From Streptomyces kaniharaensis (GTDB lineage: Bacteria > Actinomycetota > Actinomycetes > Streptomycetales > Streptomycetaceae): a stretch of DNA of 64,000 nucleotides. A program made the position numbers and the translations under genes. Each line of letters begins with the position of its first letter. The stretch's first letter is position 1. Where the stretch lies: assembly GCF_009569385.1 (NCBI RefSeq), contig NZ_WBOF01000001.1, positions 1,116,001-1,180,000 of the forward strand, in the 5' to 3' direction. This document shows positions 1-8,793 of the stretch, one piece after another. The notes beneath the pieces are model-generated. The model was not told the DNA's origin, did no database searches, and was given only the letters and a program-made list of their open reading frames with translations.

Positions 1-963
1 CCGGACGAAGTCCGCGGAGCCGATGGCGTGTCCGGGCCCCTTGCCGGCGATGGCGGCCTTCCAGGCGGCCTCGATCCGGTCGTCGTCGGCGCCGCCGCGC
101 AGCAGGGCGCGCAGATCGGACTCCTCGGTGGCGAACAGGCAGTTGCGCAGCTGGCCGTCGGCGGTGAGGCGGACCCGGTCGCAGCCGCCGCAGAACGGGC
201 GGGTGACGGAGGCGATCACGCCGACGACGGTGTCGGTGCCGGCGATCCGCCACTCCTCCGCCGGGGCGTTCCCGTGGCGGCCGACCGGGACGAGGTCGAA
301 GCGCTCACCGAGCACGGCGAGGATCTCGTCCGCGGTGACCATCGTCGCCCGGTTCCAGGAGCCCTGCGCGTCCAGCGGCATGGACTCGATGAACCGCATC
401 CGGTACCCGTGCGCGGCGGCGAACTCGGCCAGCGGCACGATCTCGTCGTCGTTGACGCCGCGCACCGGGACGGCGTTGACCTTCACCGGCGCGAGCCCGG
501 CGGCCCGCGCGGCGGCGAGGCCCGCGAACACGTCGGCGATCCGGTCCCGGCGGGTGATCGCCGCGTAGCGCTCGGGCCGCAGGGTGTCCAGGCTGACGTT
601 CACCCGGTGCAGGCCGGCCTCGCGCAGCGCGAGGGCGGTGCGGGCCAGCCCGATGCCGTTGGTGGTGAGCGAGACCTCGGGGCCGAGTGCGGTGATCCGC
701 CCGACCAGGTCCGGCAGGCCGCGGCGCAGCATCGGCTCGCCGCCGGTCAGCCGGACCGACGTGATGCCCAGCCGCTCGACGGCGATCCGCACCAGCCGCA
801 CCACCTCGTCGTCGCCCAGCACCTCGGCCCTGGGCAGCCAGTCCAGCCCCTCGGGCGGCATGCAGTAGGTGCAGCGCAGGTTGCAGCGGTCGGTGAGCGA
901 GACCCGCAGGTCGGTGTGGACCCTGCCGAAGCGGTCCAGCAGCGGGCGCGGTGCGGTGTTCAT
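1..963 (-). CDS. moaA: GTP 3',8-cyclase MoaA (3' end cut by window edge)
   Basis: Radical-SAM enzyme for the first step of molybdenum cofactor synthesis (GTP to 3',8-cyclo-7,8-dihydro-GTP). The 321 visible residues start at an ATG (MNTAPRP). The radical-SAM cluster motif CNLRCTYC follows at about residue 28, then LTGGEPMLR, and the second, C-terminal iron-sulfur motif begins FCGGCDRVRL and continues with a third Cys (RNCLF). Only the last few residues are missing, because the family normally ends soon after GHAIG. It is divergent from the nucleotidyltransferase at 1110, so both may serve molybdoenzymes. Very sure of the family. Confidence 0.96.
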   Translation of the reverse strand, partial: MNTAPRPLLDRFGRVHTDLRVSLTDRCNLRCTYCMPPEGLDWLPRAEVLGDDEVVRLVRIAVERLGITSVRLTGGEPMLRRGLPDLVGRITALGPEVSLTTNGIGLARTALALREAGLHRVNVSLDTLRPERYAAITRRDRIADVFAGLAAARAAGLAPVKVNAVPVRGVNDDEIVPLAEFAAAHGYRMRFIESMPLDAQGSWNRATMVTADEILAVLGERFDLVPVGRHGNAPAEEWRIAGTDTVVGVIASVTRPFCGGCDRVRLTADGQLRNCLFATEESDLRALLRGGADDDRIEAAWKAAIAGKGPGHAIGSADFVR

Positions 964-1109
964 CTGCCAAGTACAGGGGTGCGCGGGCCGGACCACCAGC
1001 GGCCGAACCGCCGGGGAGCCGCTCCCACCTGCGGGTTCGTGTTGTGGATTCGTACAACGTGTGGGTTCCTACCGTGCGCGGCGGGCCGACGGGCGGGCAG
1101 GCTGGGCGC

Positions 1110-1745
1110 ATGCAGAAGACGTCCGACCCGCCCGTCGCGCAGGGGCCCGTCGTGCAGGGCCCCGTCGCCGCGCTCGTGCTCGCCGCCGGGGGTGGCCGGC
1201 GGCTCGGCGGGCGGCCCAAGGCGCTGATCCGGTACGCCGGGCGGCCGCTGGTCGAGCACGCGGTGGCCGTCGTCCGGGCCGGCGGCTGCCCGGACGTGAC
1301 CGTGGTGCTGGGCGCCGAGGCGGAGCGGGTCCGCGCCACCGCCCGTCTGCCGGGCTGCCGGCTGGTGGCCAACCCGGACTGGGCGGGCGGCATGGGCTCC
1401 TCGCTGCGGGCCGGGCTGGCCGCACTTTCGCCGGGGATGTCGGCGGTGCTGGTGATGCTCGTGGACACCCCGGGCGTCACCCCGGCCGCGGTGGCCCGGC
1501 TGGTGGCCGCGCACCGGGCGGGCGCCGAGCTGGCCGCCGCGGCGTACGGCGGGCGGCGCGGGCACCCGGTGCTGATCGGTGCCCGGCACTTCGCGGAGGC
1601 GGCGGCGGGCGCGACGGGCGACGCGGGCGCGCGAGCCTTGCTGACGGCGCACGCGGACGAGCTCGCGCTGGTCGAATGCGCCGACGTCGCCGTCCCGGAC
1701 GACCTCGACACCCCCGCCGACCTGGCGCGCTGGTCGGCGGGCTGA
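1110..1745 (+). CDS. MocA-like nucleotidyltransferase (211 aa)
   Basis: NTP-transferase of the MobA/MocA superfamily, which attaches CMP or GMP to molybdopterin. The N-terminus carries the nucleotide-binding signature LAAGGGRRLGGRPKAL at about residues 20-35. VMLVDTPGV near residue 115 is the metal-binding region, where family members usually have D-x-P. The C-terminus ends DDLDTPADLARW, as is typical of the family. The ATG at 1110 was chosen because it gives the expected N-terminus; the reading frame is open further upstream. Divergence from moaA fits a cofactor role, but MobA (GMP), MocA (CMP) and an unrelated sugar or alditol substrate cannot be separated from sequence alone. Confidence 0.85.
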   Translation: MQKTSDPPVAQGPVVQGPVAALVLAAGGGRRLGGRPKALIRYAGRPLVEHAVAVVRAGGCPDVTVVLGAEAERVRATARLPGCRLVANPDWAGGMGSSLRAGLAALSPGMSAVLVMLVDTPGVTPAAVARLVAAHRAGAELAAAAYGGRRGHPVLIGARHFAEAAAGATGDAGARALLTAHADELALVECADVAVPDDLDTPADLARWSAG

Positions 1746-1768
1746 CCCGTCGCCACCCGGATCGCCGT

Positions 1769-1784
1769 CCGGACACGTGTCCGG
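1769..1784. promoter_or_regulatory. Perfect 16-bp palindrome CCGGACACGTGTCCGG
   Basis: A perfect palindrome with a CACGTG core lies 24 nt after the stop of the MocA-like gene and about 140 nt before the zinc-ribbon gene. It could be an operator or a weak terminator stem without a loop. No regulator gene is adjacent, so the role is unknown. Confidence 0.4.
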
Positions 1785-1921
1785 GTCGTCCCGTAAGGGC
1801 ACCAACCGGGCGCATACCCCTGATCTGTCCCTGAGGATTGCCCCATTCCGCGCCAAGCGCCCGAGGTTTCGGGGAGCATGGGAGGCGTCCTTCCACCCGA
1901 CTCGAACGGACGGAGCCCGCG

Positions 1922-2806
1922 ATGGCCGGACTGCCCGACGACTTCACCGGACACGACCCCGCGCGGAACGGGCCGGGGACGGGCGGTGGCGCCCGGGCGA
2001 TCCGCTGCCCCGCCTGCCGCCGCGAGCACCTGTACGAACCGCCGTCGCTGCCCTGCCCCTGCGGCGCCTCGCTGAAGGTGCCGCTGCTGCGCGGCGGGGT
2101 GCCGGTGCAGGTGCGGTTCCGTTCCTGGGAGGACTCCTGGCTCAGCATGCGCTGCCCGCACTGCGGCCGCTCCGACCAGTGGCCGCAGCCCGAGTTCACC
2201 TGCAACTGCGGCGCCACCGTCCGCCTGCCGGTGGACCGCACGACCCGCCTCGGCAGCGGCACGACCGGCCCGCTCGGCACCACGGCCCCGCTCGGCACCG
2301 CCGGCCCGCTCGGCACCGCCGGCCCGCAGGCCAGTCGCCCCCATCCGGCCCACCCGATGGGCGCGCCGGTGCCCGCCCCGCCCGGCGGCAGCGGCCAGGC
2401 CAAGCCGTTCCGCGGGCGCCAGCCGTTCCGCCCGCACCCGGTGCGCACCTCGCAGGACGCGGTGTTCACCGCCGCCCGCTACCTGGAGTGGCTGGGCTTC
2501 GACGACCTGGAGCTGACGGAGGCCCAGGAGCGCGACGGCGTCACCCTGCTGGGCAGCCGGATGGTGGCCCAGGTGGACACCTGGACCGAGCCCGCCGACG
2601 TGAAGTCGGTGGAGTGCCTGTGGCTGCAGACCCTGCACGCCGAGGAGATGGCCGCCGCGATGTTCACCCTGGCCGGCTACTCCCACCAGGCCACCGTGCG
2701 CGGCGAGCAGTTGCTGGTCGCCCTGTTCAGCCTGGACCTGGCGGGCGTCCCGCAGCCCGCGAACGGCGCCGCCGAGGCGCTGATGGAGACCGGCTGGACG
2801 TCCTGA
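1922..2806 (+). CDS. Zinc-ribbon protein with a degenerate Mrr-like C-terminal domain (294 aa)
   Basis: No named function. Two double-cysteine ribbons are visible: CPAC...CPCG at about residues 29-48 and CPHC...CNCG at about 77-98, suggesting two zinc sites. A linker of about four LGTxGP/LGTxAP repeats follows (about 112-137). The last ~115 residues begin FTAARYLEWLGFDDLELT and contain RMVAQVDTW...DVKSVECLWLQ...AGYSHQA. Their layout resembles Mrr-type restriction endonucleases (GFD..E.T / Q-x-K / GF...A), but the catalytic Lys of the Q-x-K motif appears to be Asp. I infer a binding domain that has lost nuclease activity. The ATG at 1922 is the start that leaves a normal N-terminus before the first ribbon. 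Confidence 0.75.
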   Translation: MAGLPDDFTGHDPARNGPGTGGGARAIRCPACRREHLYEPPSLPCPCGASLKVPLLRGGVPVQVRFRSWEDSWLSMRCPHCGRSDQWPQPEFTCNCGATVRLPVDRTTRLGSGTTGPLGTTAPLGTAGPLGTAGPQASRPHPAHPMGAPVPAPPGGSGQAKPFRGRQPFRPHPVRTSQDAVFTAARYLEWLGFDDLELTEAQERDGVTLLGSRMVAQVDTWTEPADVKSVECLWLQTLHAEEMAAAMFTLAGYSHQATVRGEQLLVALFSLDLAGVPQPANGAAEALMETGWTS

Positions 2807-2837
2807 CCGCACGCGCCGCACGGGATCGAATCCTCCG

Positions 2838-2859
2838 CGAGCGCAACAACCTGCGCTCG
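2838..2859 (+). terminator. Hairpin after the zinc-ribbon gene
   Basis: An 8-bp perfect stem (CGAGCGCA/TGCGCTCG) with a 6-nt loop lies 32 nt after the stop codon. There is no T-run, as is usual in this GC range. A second hairpin (2921-2945, 9-bp stem) sits just before the next gene. Confidence 0.4.
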
Positions 2860-2999
2860 TGATCTGGTGCACAAGCTCACCCCCGTGTTGAATTGCCGCC
2901 ACAGCGCGGGCCTTTGCCCTGCCGCCGGCATGGGGAGCCGGCGGCCGGGCCCTTGGGCGGGCCTGCGTCCTGCTGGATGGCGCACACAAGGAGGTGGCG

Positions 3000-3842
3000 T
3001 TGTCGGAGCACGGATGGGGCCCGAGCGGGCCGGACGCGCAGGGGCGGGCGGTGCCGCAGGAGCCGGGGGACACCGTGTGGCGACTGCGGTCCCGGGGGTG
3101 CTGGCAGGAGGCCGCCGAACTGCTGCGACCGGAAGCCGACCACGACCCGGCGACGGCCCTCGGCAGGGCCGAACTCCTCATAGAGCAGTGCCTGTTCACC
3201 GCCGCGCACTGGACCCAGGCGGAGCAGGCGCTGCGGCTCGCCGAGGCCGTGGTGACCAGCACCGAGCAGCGCGCCTCCGCCGCCTGCGCCCGCGGCTTCC
3301 TCGCGTACCTGGCCAGCGTGCTCGGCCCGCGGGACCGGCTGGACGAGGCGCAGGCGGCGTTCGGCCGCGCCTCGGCGCTGCTGCCGCCGGACGCCCCCGG
3401 CCGTCCGCTGCTGGACTTCCGGCGCGGCCTGGTCGCGGAGAACCTGCTGCGGGACCGCAGCGCCGCCTGGATCGCCTACCGCCGGGCGCACGACGGCGCG
3501 GGCGAAAGCGGGGACGAGCTGCTGCGCTCGTACACCTGGCGGCACCTGGCCGCGCTGGCGCTGGCGCGCGGGGACCGCGGCCACGCGCGCGAGGGCTTCG
3601 ACGCCTCGCTGCGACTGCGCGAGCAACTCGGCTTCACGGTGGGGGTCGCGCCCGCGCTGGCCGCGCTGGCGGAGGTGTCCGAACCGGCCGAGGCGGCGCG
3701 GCTGCGCGCCGAGGCGGCCCGGCTGGTGCATGCGCTGGGCGGCGTACCGGTGTGGCTCGCGCGCCAGCTGAGCGCCGTTCACGCGCCGGCGCCTCCCCCG
3801 GACGGGCGCATCGGACACGAGACCCGGGGAACAATCAGCTAA
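3000..3842 (+). CDS. Tetratricopeptide-like hypothetical protein (280 aa)
   Basis: Soluble, alanine- and arginine-rich helical protein. Repeated helix pairs such as ALGRAELLIEQCLFTAAHWTQAEQAL, RASAACARGFLAYLAS and LAALALARGDRGHAREGF resemble TPR units, so it probably mediates protein contacts. The start is placed at TTG 3000, because AAGGAGG lies 6 nt upstream; the in-frame GTG at 2994 overlaps that ribosome binding site. The gene ends inside an iron box that belongs to the next gene. No enzyme motif is visible and I do not recognise the exact family. Confidence 0.7.
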   Translation: MSEHGWGPSGPDAQGRAVPQEPGDTVWRLRSRGCWQEAAELLRPEADHDPATALGRAELLIEQCLFTAAHWTQAEQALRLAEAVVTSTEQRASAACARGFLAYLASVLGPRDRLDEAQAAFGRASALLPPDAPGRPLLDFRRGLVAENLLRDRSAAWIAYRRAHDGAGESGDELLRSYTWRHLAALALARGDRGHAREGFDASLRLREQLGFTVGVAPALAALAEVSEPAEAARLRAEAARLVHALGGVPVWLARQLSAVHAPAPPPDGRIGHETRGTIS

Positions 3843-3858
3843 GGTGAGGCTAACCTGA
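3840..3858. promoter_or_regulatory. IdeR/DmdR-type iron box
   Basis: TAAGGTGAGGCTAACCTGA matches the 19-bp actinobacterial iron-box consensus (TTAGGTTAGGCTAACCTAA) at 16 of 19 positions. It lies 175 nt upstream of the FhuF-like gene and overlaps the end of the preceding gene. Iron-loaded IdeR/DmdR would be expected to repress transcription from here. Confidence 0.8.
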
Positions 3859-4032
3859 CTGGGGGGAGCAGCACCCCAGCCGGGTCGCCTTGCCGTTCCC
3901 GGGCTCCGCCACGCCCCGGTCCGGCCGGGCCCACCGGTGCCCGTCGACGACCCGATCCCGCCGACGGAAGCCCCGGCCGGGCCCGCCGGGCAGTCGACCC
4001 GCGGGGCCGGGTCGACCCGATGGGGCCCGCCC

Positions 4033-4899
4033 ATGACAGCGAGCAGCACGAGCGCGAGCAGCACCCGGCCCGGCCCCGCGCCGTGCGCCCCGCGCACCGC
4101 GCCGGACTCCCCCGCCCCCTGCACCACCTCGTACCACCGGCTCGACGCCCTCGCCCCCGTCCTGCGGGTGCGGTGCGCCCGGCCCCGCCGCGGCCGCGGC
4201 TGGATCCCCGCCGCCGACCTGGCCGCCCGGCCCGAGGCGGTGCGCGAGCTGATCGTCCACGACGCCCGGCAGGGCCTGGCCCGGTACGGGCGGCCGCTGC
4301 GCCCGGACGTGGCGGCAGGCTTCGGCCTGCACCGCTTCGCCTGGCCGGTCTCGCTGCTGTTCACGGTGCCGTGGTTCCTGGAGCGGCGCGTCCCGCTGCT
4401 CACCCCCACGGACGTCTCGCTGCGCCGCCGCTCCGGCGAGGGCGAACTGACGGTCCGCCCGGGCGATTTCGTGTGCCTGCCGGACGACCCGGCCGCCGGG
4501 CTGGCGCTGGCCCGCACGGTCCCGTGCGAGGCCGCGCTGGCCGCCGAACTCCGGTGTGCGCTGGGTGAGTTCCTGGCGCCGGTGCTGGCCGCGTTCCGTC
4601 CGGAGGTGCGACGCGGGCCGCGGGTGCTGTGGGCGATGGCCACCGACGCGGCGGTCGAGGGGCTCTGGTACGTCGGGGGGCTGCTCGGCGAGGAGGAACG
4701 GGCGCGGGCCGAACTGTCCGCCCTGCTGGCGCCGGCCGCCGCTCCGGCTCCCTTCGCCCCCGGGGCCGGCTTCGCCGGCCGTGCCGACGGCCTCGGCGAC
4801 GCTCCGGGTACCGACCGGGTGCGGGCCAGTTGCTGCCTCGTGTACACCGCGGAGCCCGCGGACATGTGCCGCGGCTGCCCGCGCGTCACGCGACGTTGA
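4033..4899 (+). CDS. FhuF-type (2Fe-2S) siderophore-iron reductase (288 aa)
   Basis: Predicted cytoplasmic ferric-siderophore reductase that releases iron after uptake. The C-terminus carries the family's unusual iron-sulfur motif, seen here as SCCLVYTAEPADMCRGCP (CC-x10-C-x2-C). The ferric-reductase-like core has WPVSLLFTVPWFL in its middle. The ATG at 4033 was chosen over the in-frame GTG at 3937, whose extension is only proline/alanine-rich. The upstream iron box supports an iron-starvation role. It stands alone, with no transporter genes beside it. Confidence 0.85.
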   Translation: MTASSTSASSTRPGPAPCAPRTAPDSPAPCTTSYHRLDALAPVLRVRCARPRRGRGWIPAADLAARPEAVRELIVHDARQGLARYGRPLRPDVAAGFGLHRFAWPVSLLFTVPWFLERRVPLLTPTDVSLRRRSGEGELTVRPGDFVCLPDDPAAGLALARTVPCEAALAAELRCALGEFLAPVLAAFRPEVRRGPRVLWAMATDAAVEGLWYVGGLLGEEERARAELSALLAPAAAPAPFAPGAGFAGRADGLGDAPGTDRVRASCCLVYTAEPADMCRGCPRVTRR

Positions 4900-5114
4900 C
4901 GAAAACACATGCGAGAAGGACGCCGGAACGTCCGGAATCCGCGGGAATAGTCCGCTTCAAATTCATACGACAATGCGAATGGCCAAGAGTCAGAAATACC
5001 TCTCAGCAGTGCATTGACTGCGAATCAGGCTTACTCATGCCGGGCATCCGCCATGATGGTCCCCGCCATCACGACGCAGGAACGCGACGCAGGAAAGCGA
5101 GGCTGGTTCCGGCG

Positions 5115-6155
5115 ATGAAATTGTCCGACATACCGCTCGGCTGGGCCGTCACCGGAGGCGCGGCGCTGCTGGTCACCGCACTCCTGGTGGCCCTGGCCCG
5201 GAACCGGGGCTCCTCCGCAGCCGGGGGCACGGATTCCTGGGAGCGTTCCGAGGATCGACGCCGCCGCAAGGAATCCCTGTACGGCGCCGCCTCGTACACA
5301 CTGCTGTTCTGCTGCGCCGCCGTCGCCGCCGCACTCTCCTTCCACGGCCTGGTCGGATTCGGGGTGCAGAACCTCGACCTCTCCGGCGGCTGGGAGTACC
5401 TGGTGCCGTTCGGACTCGACGGTGCGGCGATGTTCTGCTCGGTGCTCGCCGTCCGCGAGGCCAGCCACGGCGACGCCGCCCTCGGCTCGCGGCTGCTGGT
5501 CTGGCTGTTCGCCGGCGCGTCCGCCTGGTTCAACTGGGTGCACGCCCCGCGCGGTTTCGGGCACGCCGGCGCCCCGCAGTTCTTCGCCGGGATGTCCCTC
5601 TCCGCGGCCGTGCTGTTCGACCGCGCGCTCAAGCAGACCCGCCGGGCCGCCCTGCGCGAGCAGGGGCTCGTCCCCCGGCCGCTGCCGCAGATCCGTATCG
5701 TCCGGTGGCTGCGCGCCCCGCGCGAGACCTACGCGGCCTGGTCGTTGATGCTCCTGGAGGGCGTCCGCAGCCTCGACGAGGCGGTGGACGAGGTCCGCGA
5801 GGACCGGCGTGAGAAGGCGCGGGAGAAGGAACGCCGCCGACTCGCCGGGCGCCGCGAGCGGGCGGAGATCCGGGCGATCAGCCGCAGCAACGGCGCCTGG
5901 CGCCAACGCGAGGGCGGCGTCCGCCAGTTGGAGTCCGGTTCGGAGCCCGCCATAGCCGGCCGGCTCGGGGCGGAGCGGCCCGCCGGACCGCGCGAGGTCG
6001 AAGGCGCGGCCGAGAGCGCGGCGGCGCAGCCCGGCCCCCCGGCCCGGCCGCAGCGGCACACCATCGACCTCACGCTCGACGAGGACACCGTGACGCTGCC
6101 CCGGCTGGACTCGCTGGAGCGCAAACTGAAGGACCTGGAACAGCAGTTGGGGTAG
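5115..6155 (+). CDS. DUF2637 membrane protein (346 aa)
   Basis: Membrane protein of the DUF2637 family, common in Streptomyces chromosomes and conjugative elements (SpdB-like), with no firmly known function. Hydrophobic segments lie at about residues 9-27, 57-80, 92-112, 122-142 and 155-170. A highly charged helix (EDRREKAREKERRRLAGRRERAE) comes next and a short coiled-coil-like tail (LDSLERKLKDLEQQLG) ends the protein. No conjugation genes surround it, so this looks like the stand-alone chromosomal type. The preceding ~215 bp are AT-richer than average and probably hold the promoter. An in-frame ATG at 5037 is an alternative start. Confidence 0.8.
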   Translation: MKLSDIPLGWAVTGGAALLVTALLVALARNRGSSAAGGTDSWERSEDRRRRKESLYGAASYTLLFCCAAVAAALSFHGLVGFGVQNLDLSGGWEYLVPFGLDGAAMFCSVLAVREASHGDAALGSRLLVWLFAGASAWFNWVHAPRGFGHAGAPQFFAGMSLSAAVLFDRALKQTRRAALREQGLVPRPLPQIRIVRWLRAPRETYAAWSLMLLEGVRSLDEAVDEVREDRREKAREKERRRLAGRRERAEIRAISRSNGAWRQREGGVRQLESGSEPAIAGRLGAERPAGPREVEGAAESAAAQPGPPARPQRHTIDLTLDEDTVTLPRLDSLERKLKDLEQQLG

Positions 6156-6161
6156 CCGGGA

Positions 6162-8450
6162 CTACGCGGCCGCCGTCCCGCTGAGCTCGAACCACATCCG
6201 CTTGCCGGAGCCGCGCGGCTCGACGCCCCAGGCGTCCGCCAGCGCCTCCACCAGCATCAGCCCGCGCCCGGAGGAGGCCTGTTCCCCCGGTGTGCGGCGG
6301 GTCGGCCAGAGGTCCGACTCGTCCTCCACCTCGACCCGCAGCCGGGCCCTGCCGCCGGCGGAGTCCGGCTCCCGGTAGAGCCGGGCGGTGAACATGGCGT
6401 CCCGGTCGGTGTGCCGAATGGCGTTGGTGACCAGCTCGGAGGAGAGCAGTTCGGCGGTGTCGATGAACTCGGCGACGCCCCAGCGGCGCAGCGCGTCGCG
6501 CAGCTCGGCCCGGACCTCGGAGATGCGGGCGAGGTCGGCCTGGCCGATGCGGCGGCGCAGCTGCTGGGCGGCCAGGCCGCCCTCCGGGCCGTCCCAGCGC
6601 AGGAGCAGCAGCGCTATGTCGTCCTCGCGCTCACTGGAGTCGGCGGCCTGGGAGGCGATCCGGTCGGCCAGGCTCTCCAGCGGGTCGCGGGCCGCCTCCC
6701 CGGCGGGCGGCAGCGGCTCGGCGAGCGTCCGGGTGAGCCGGGCGATGCCGTCGTCCAGGTCCATGCCGCGGGCCTCGACCAGCCCGTCCGTACAGAGCAG
6801 CACCGTCTCGCCCGGGTCCAGACTGAACCGGGTGACCCGGTACTCCTGGTCGGGGTCGATGCCGAGCGGCAGGCCGCCGGCCACCGGCACGGTGGTGGCG
6901 GTGCCGTCCGAACGGCGGACCACCGGGTCGAGGTGGCCGGCCCGGACGGCGTAGACCACGCCGTAGTCCACGTTGACCTCGGCGTAGGTGCAGGTCGCGA
7001 AGTGGTCGGTGTCGAGGTCGGCGAGGAAGCGGGAGGCGCGGGCCATCACGGCGGCCGGCGGGTGCCCCTCGGCCGCGTAGGCGCGCAGCGCGATCCGCAG
7101 CTGGCCCATGATCCCTGCGGCGTGCACGTCGTGGCCCTGGACGTCGCCGATCACCAGACCGACGTGCCCGCCGGGCAACGGCACGACGTCGTACCAGTCG
7201 CCGCCGATCTGCAGGCCGGAGCCGGCCGCCAGGTAGCGCACGGCCGTGGTGACGCCCGGCACGGACGGCACCGTGCGCGGCAGCATCACCCGCTGGAGCC
7301 CGGCCGCCAGCTCGTGCTCGGCGTCGTGCAGCCGGGCCCGGGCCAGCGACTGAGCGACCAGGCCGCCCAGCGTGGTCAGCAGGGTGCGCTCGTCGGCGTC
7401 CAGCTCGCGCTCGTCGTCGAAGCTGACCACGCAGACGCCGATCGCCCGGCCGCTGGCCACCAGTGGCAGGTACGCCCAGGAGCCGCGGCCGTTGCGGCTG
7501 GTCGGCTCCCACACCTCGGGGTAGCCCTCGCGGTACTCCTCACGCGTCGAGATGAAGACCGGCGCCCGGTGCCGCAGCGCCTCCGCGGCCGGGTGGCCGG
7601 CGGGCAGCAGGGTGCGGTCCCAGATGGAGAGCGAGCCGGGCCGGTAGCCGGAGGCGCCGAGGATCTGCGCCCGGCCGGCCTCGAAGGCGGCCAGCACCAG
7701 GCCGTCCGGCGGCAGGCCGGGCAGCGGCAACTCGGTGAAGACCCGGGCGACGTCGCGGACGGTGACCGCCTCGGAGAGGGCGCGCGCGGCCTCCTTGATG
7801 AACCGGGAGCGCTCCTCGCGCAGCAGGGCGAGCCGGTCGGCGCGGTCGCGCTTGTGCAGCTCGACGGTGGCGTCCCAGACGAAACCGACCATCCGGGAGG
7901 CGCGGCCGAAGGCGTCCGCGAGCACCCGGCCGCGGAAGCGCACGGCGCGCATGGTGCCGTTCGGCCCGACCGCGCGGTAGTACGCGCCGCACTGGCCCAG
8001 CTCGGCCACCGCGCGCTCGACCCGGCGGCGCACCACCGGAGCGTCCTCGGGGTGCAGCAGGGTCAGGAAGGAGGAGGCGGTGCAGTCGAAGCGGACCTTG
8101 TCCACGGCGTCCAGGCCCATGATCGCGCACGCCCGCTGGTCGCCCTCCAGCACGTCGCGGCGGATGTCCCAGTCGAACGAGCCGATGCCGTTGGCGGCCA
8201 TCGCGGGCTCCAGCCAGTCCGGCATGGAGTCCCCGGAGGCGGGCGGCAGGCCCCCGGACAGCACCGGCGCCAGCCGGTGCGCCGCCAGCCCGGGCGCGGC
8301 CCGCAGCGGATGCCGGCGCACCGGCCGGGCGGGCGGCTGCGCCCGGCCCGTCGCGGGGGCCGGGATCCCGGCGGACGGCGTGGCGGGCTGTGCGGCCGTG
8401 GACGCACCGGGAGGAAGCGCCGGCCCCGGCGACTCGGGCTCAGTGGGCAT
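6162..8450 (-). CDS. PAS-GAF-SpoIIE phosphatase with fused anti-sigma HATPase (762 aa)
   Basis: Multidomain stress or partner-switch regulator. A proline-rich N-terminus (1-75) is followed by a PAS domain (~85-195, FDWDIRRDVLEGD), a GAF domain (~205-370), a PP2C-type SpoIIE phosphatase domain (~385-605) and a C-terminal HATPase of the RsbW/SpoIIAB type (~620-757). Visible metal motifs of the phosphatase are GGDWYD, GDVQGHD, DGLVEAR and EDDIALLL. The HATPase N-box is ELVTNAIRHT and the G-box region is SSGRGLMLVEALADAWG. Both activities in one chain allow it to dephosphorylate an anti-sigma antagonist and bind a sigma factor or antagonist. The paralogous HATPase at 8794-9312 is upstream in the same orientation. 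Confidence 0.93.
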   Translation of the reverse strand: MPTEPESPGPALPPGASTAAQPATPSAGIPAPATGRAQPPARPVRRHPLRAAPGLAAHRLAPVLSGGLPPASGDSMPDWLEPAMAANGIGSFDWDIRRDVLEGDQRACAIMGLDAVDKVRFDCTASSFLTLLHPEDAPVVRRRVERAVAELGQCGAYYRAVGPNGTMRAVRFRGRVLADAFGRASRMVGFVWDATVELHKRDRADRLALLREERSRFIKEAARALSEAVTVRDVARVFTELPLPGLPPDGLVLAAFEAGRAQILGASGYRPGSLSIWDRTLLPAGHPAAEALRHRAPVFISTREEYREGYPEVWEPTSRNGRGSWAYLPLVASGRAIGVCVVSFDDERELDADERTLLTTLGGLVAQSLARARLHDAEHELAAGLQRVMLPRTVPSVPGVTTAVRYLAAGSGLQIGGDWYDVVPLPGGHVGLVIGDVQGHDVHAAGIMGQLRIALRAYAAEGHPPAAVMARASRFLADLDTDHFATCTYAEVNVDYGVVYAVRAGHLDPVVRRSDGTATTVPVAGGLPLGIDPDQEYRVTRFSLDPGETVLLCTDGLVEARGMDLDDGIARLTRTLAEPLPPAGEAARDPLESLADRIASQAADSSEREDDIALLLLRWDGPEGGLAAQQLRRRIGQADLARISEVRAELRDALRRWGVAEFIDTAELLSSELVTNAIRHTDRDAMFTARLYREPDSAGGRARLRVEVEDESDLWPTRRTPGEQASSGRGLMLVEALADAWGVEPRGSGKRMWFELSGTAAA

Positions 8451-8793
8451 GCTGCTCCTGCCGCTGCCGTGGCGGACCGCGCCGGCCGTCCGGCCGGGCC
8501 GCGTGGCAGTGTGATGGGTCGTGCTGGATCGGGCGGTGCCGACCTGCGGCGGTCAGTCGAGGTACCGTCTCCCCGCTGCCTTCCGCACGTGGACACACAT
8601 TCCCACCATCCTGGCCAATGTTCGGCCGAGCGGCAATGGCAACGGACCGGAAATCTTGCGGCAATCCTTCTGTTCAGGGCGTCCTTCGCCGGCGAATGAA
8701 TCGTTTCCGAAGTGTTTTCGAAGCGTGTCCGACCCGGCCGCCGACCGGGCTACCCTCCGCCCGCGGACGCCCGGCCACGGCGGCGGACGCCGG
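8451..8793. other. Intergenic region upstream of the SpoIIE gene
   Basis: 343 bp between two minus-strand genes. It is AT-richer around 8610-8735 and is the likely promoter region for the SpoIIE-type gene. I find no credible small gene, strong inverted repeat or terminator in it. Confidence 0.4.

Noticed and set aside
305..3262. 985-codon open frame on the minus strand
   Set aside because: It runs antisense through the MocA-like and zinc-ribbon genes, is Arg/Ala/Pro-rich with no domain, and has the codon-position pattern of a shadow in high-GC DNA.
2877..4973. 698-codon minus-strand frame opposite the FhuF-like gene
   Set aside because: The plus strand has the diagnostic CC-x10-C-x2-C motif and an iron box; the minus frame is low-complexity noise.
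6411..8699. 762-codon plus-strand frame opposite the SpoIIE gene
   Set aside because: All SpoIIE, GAF and HATPase motifs are on the minus strand; the plus frame has only Gly/Arg/His/Gln-rich sequence.
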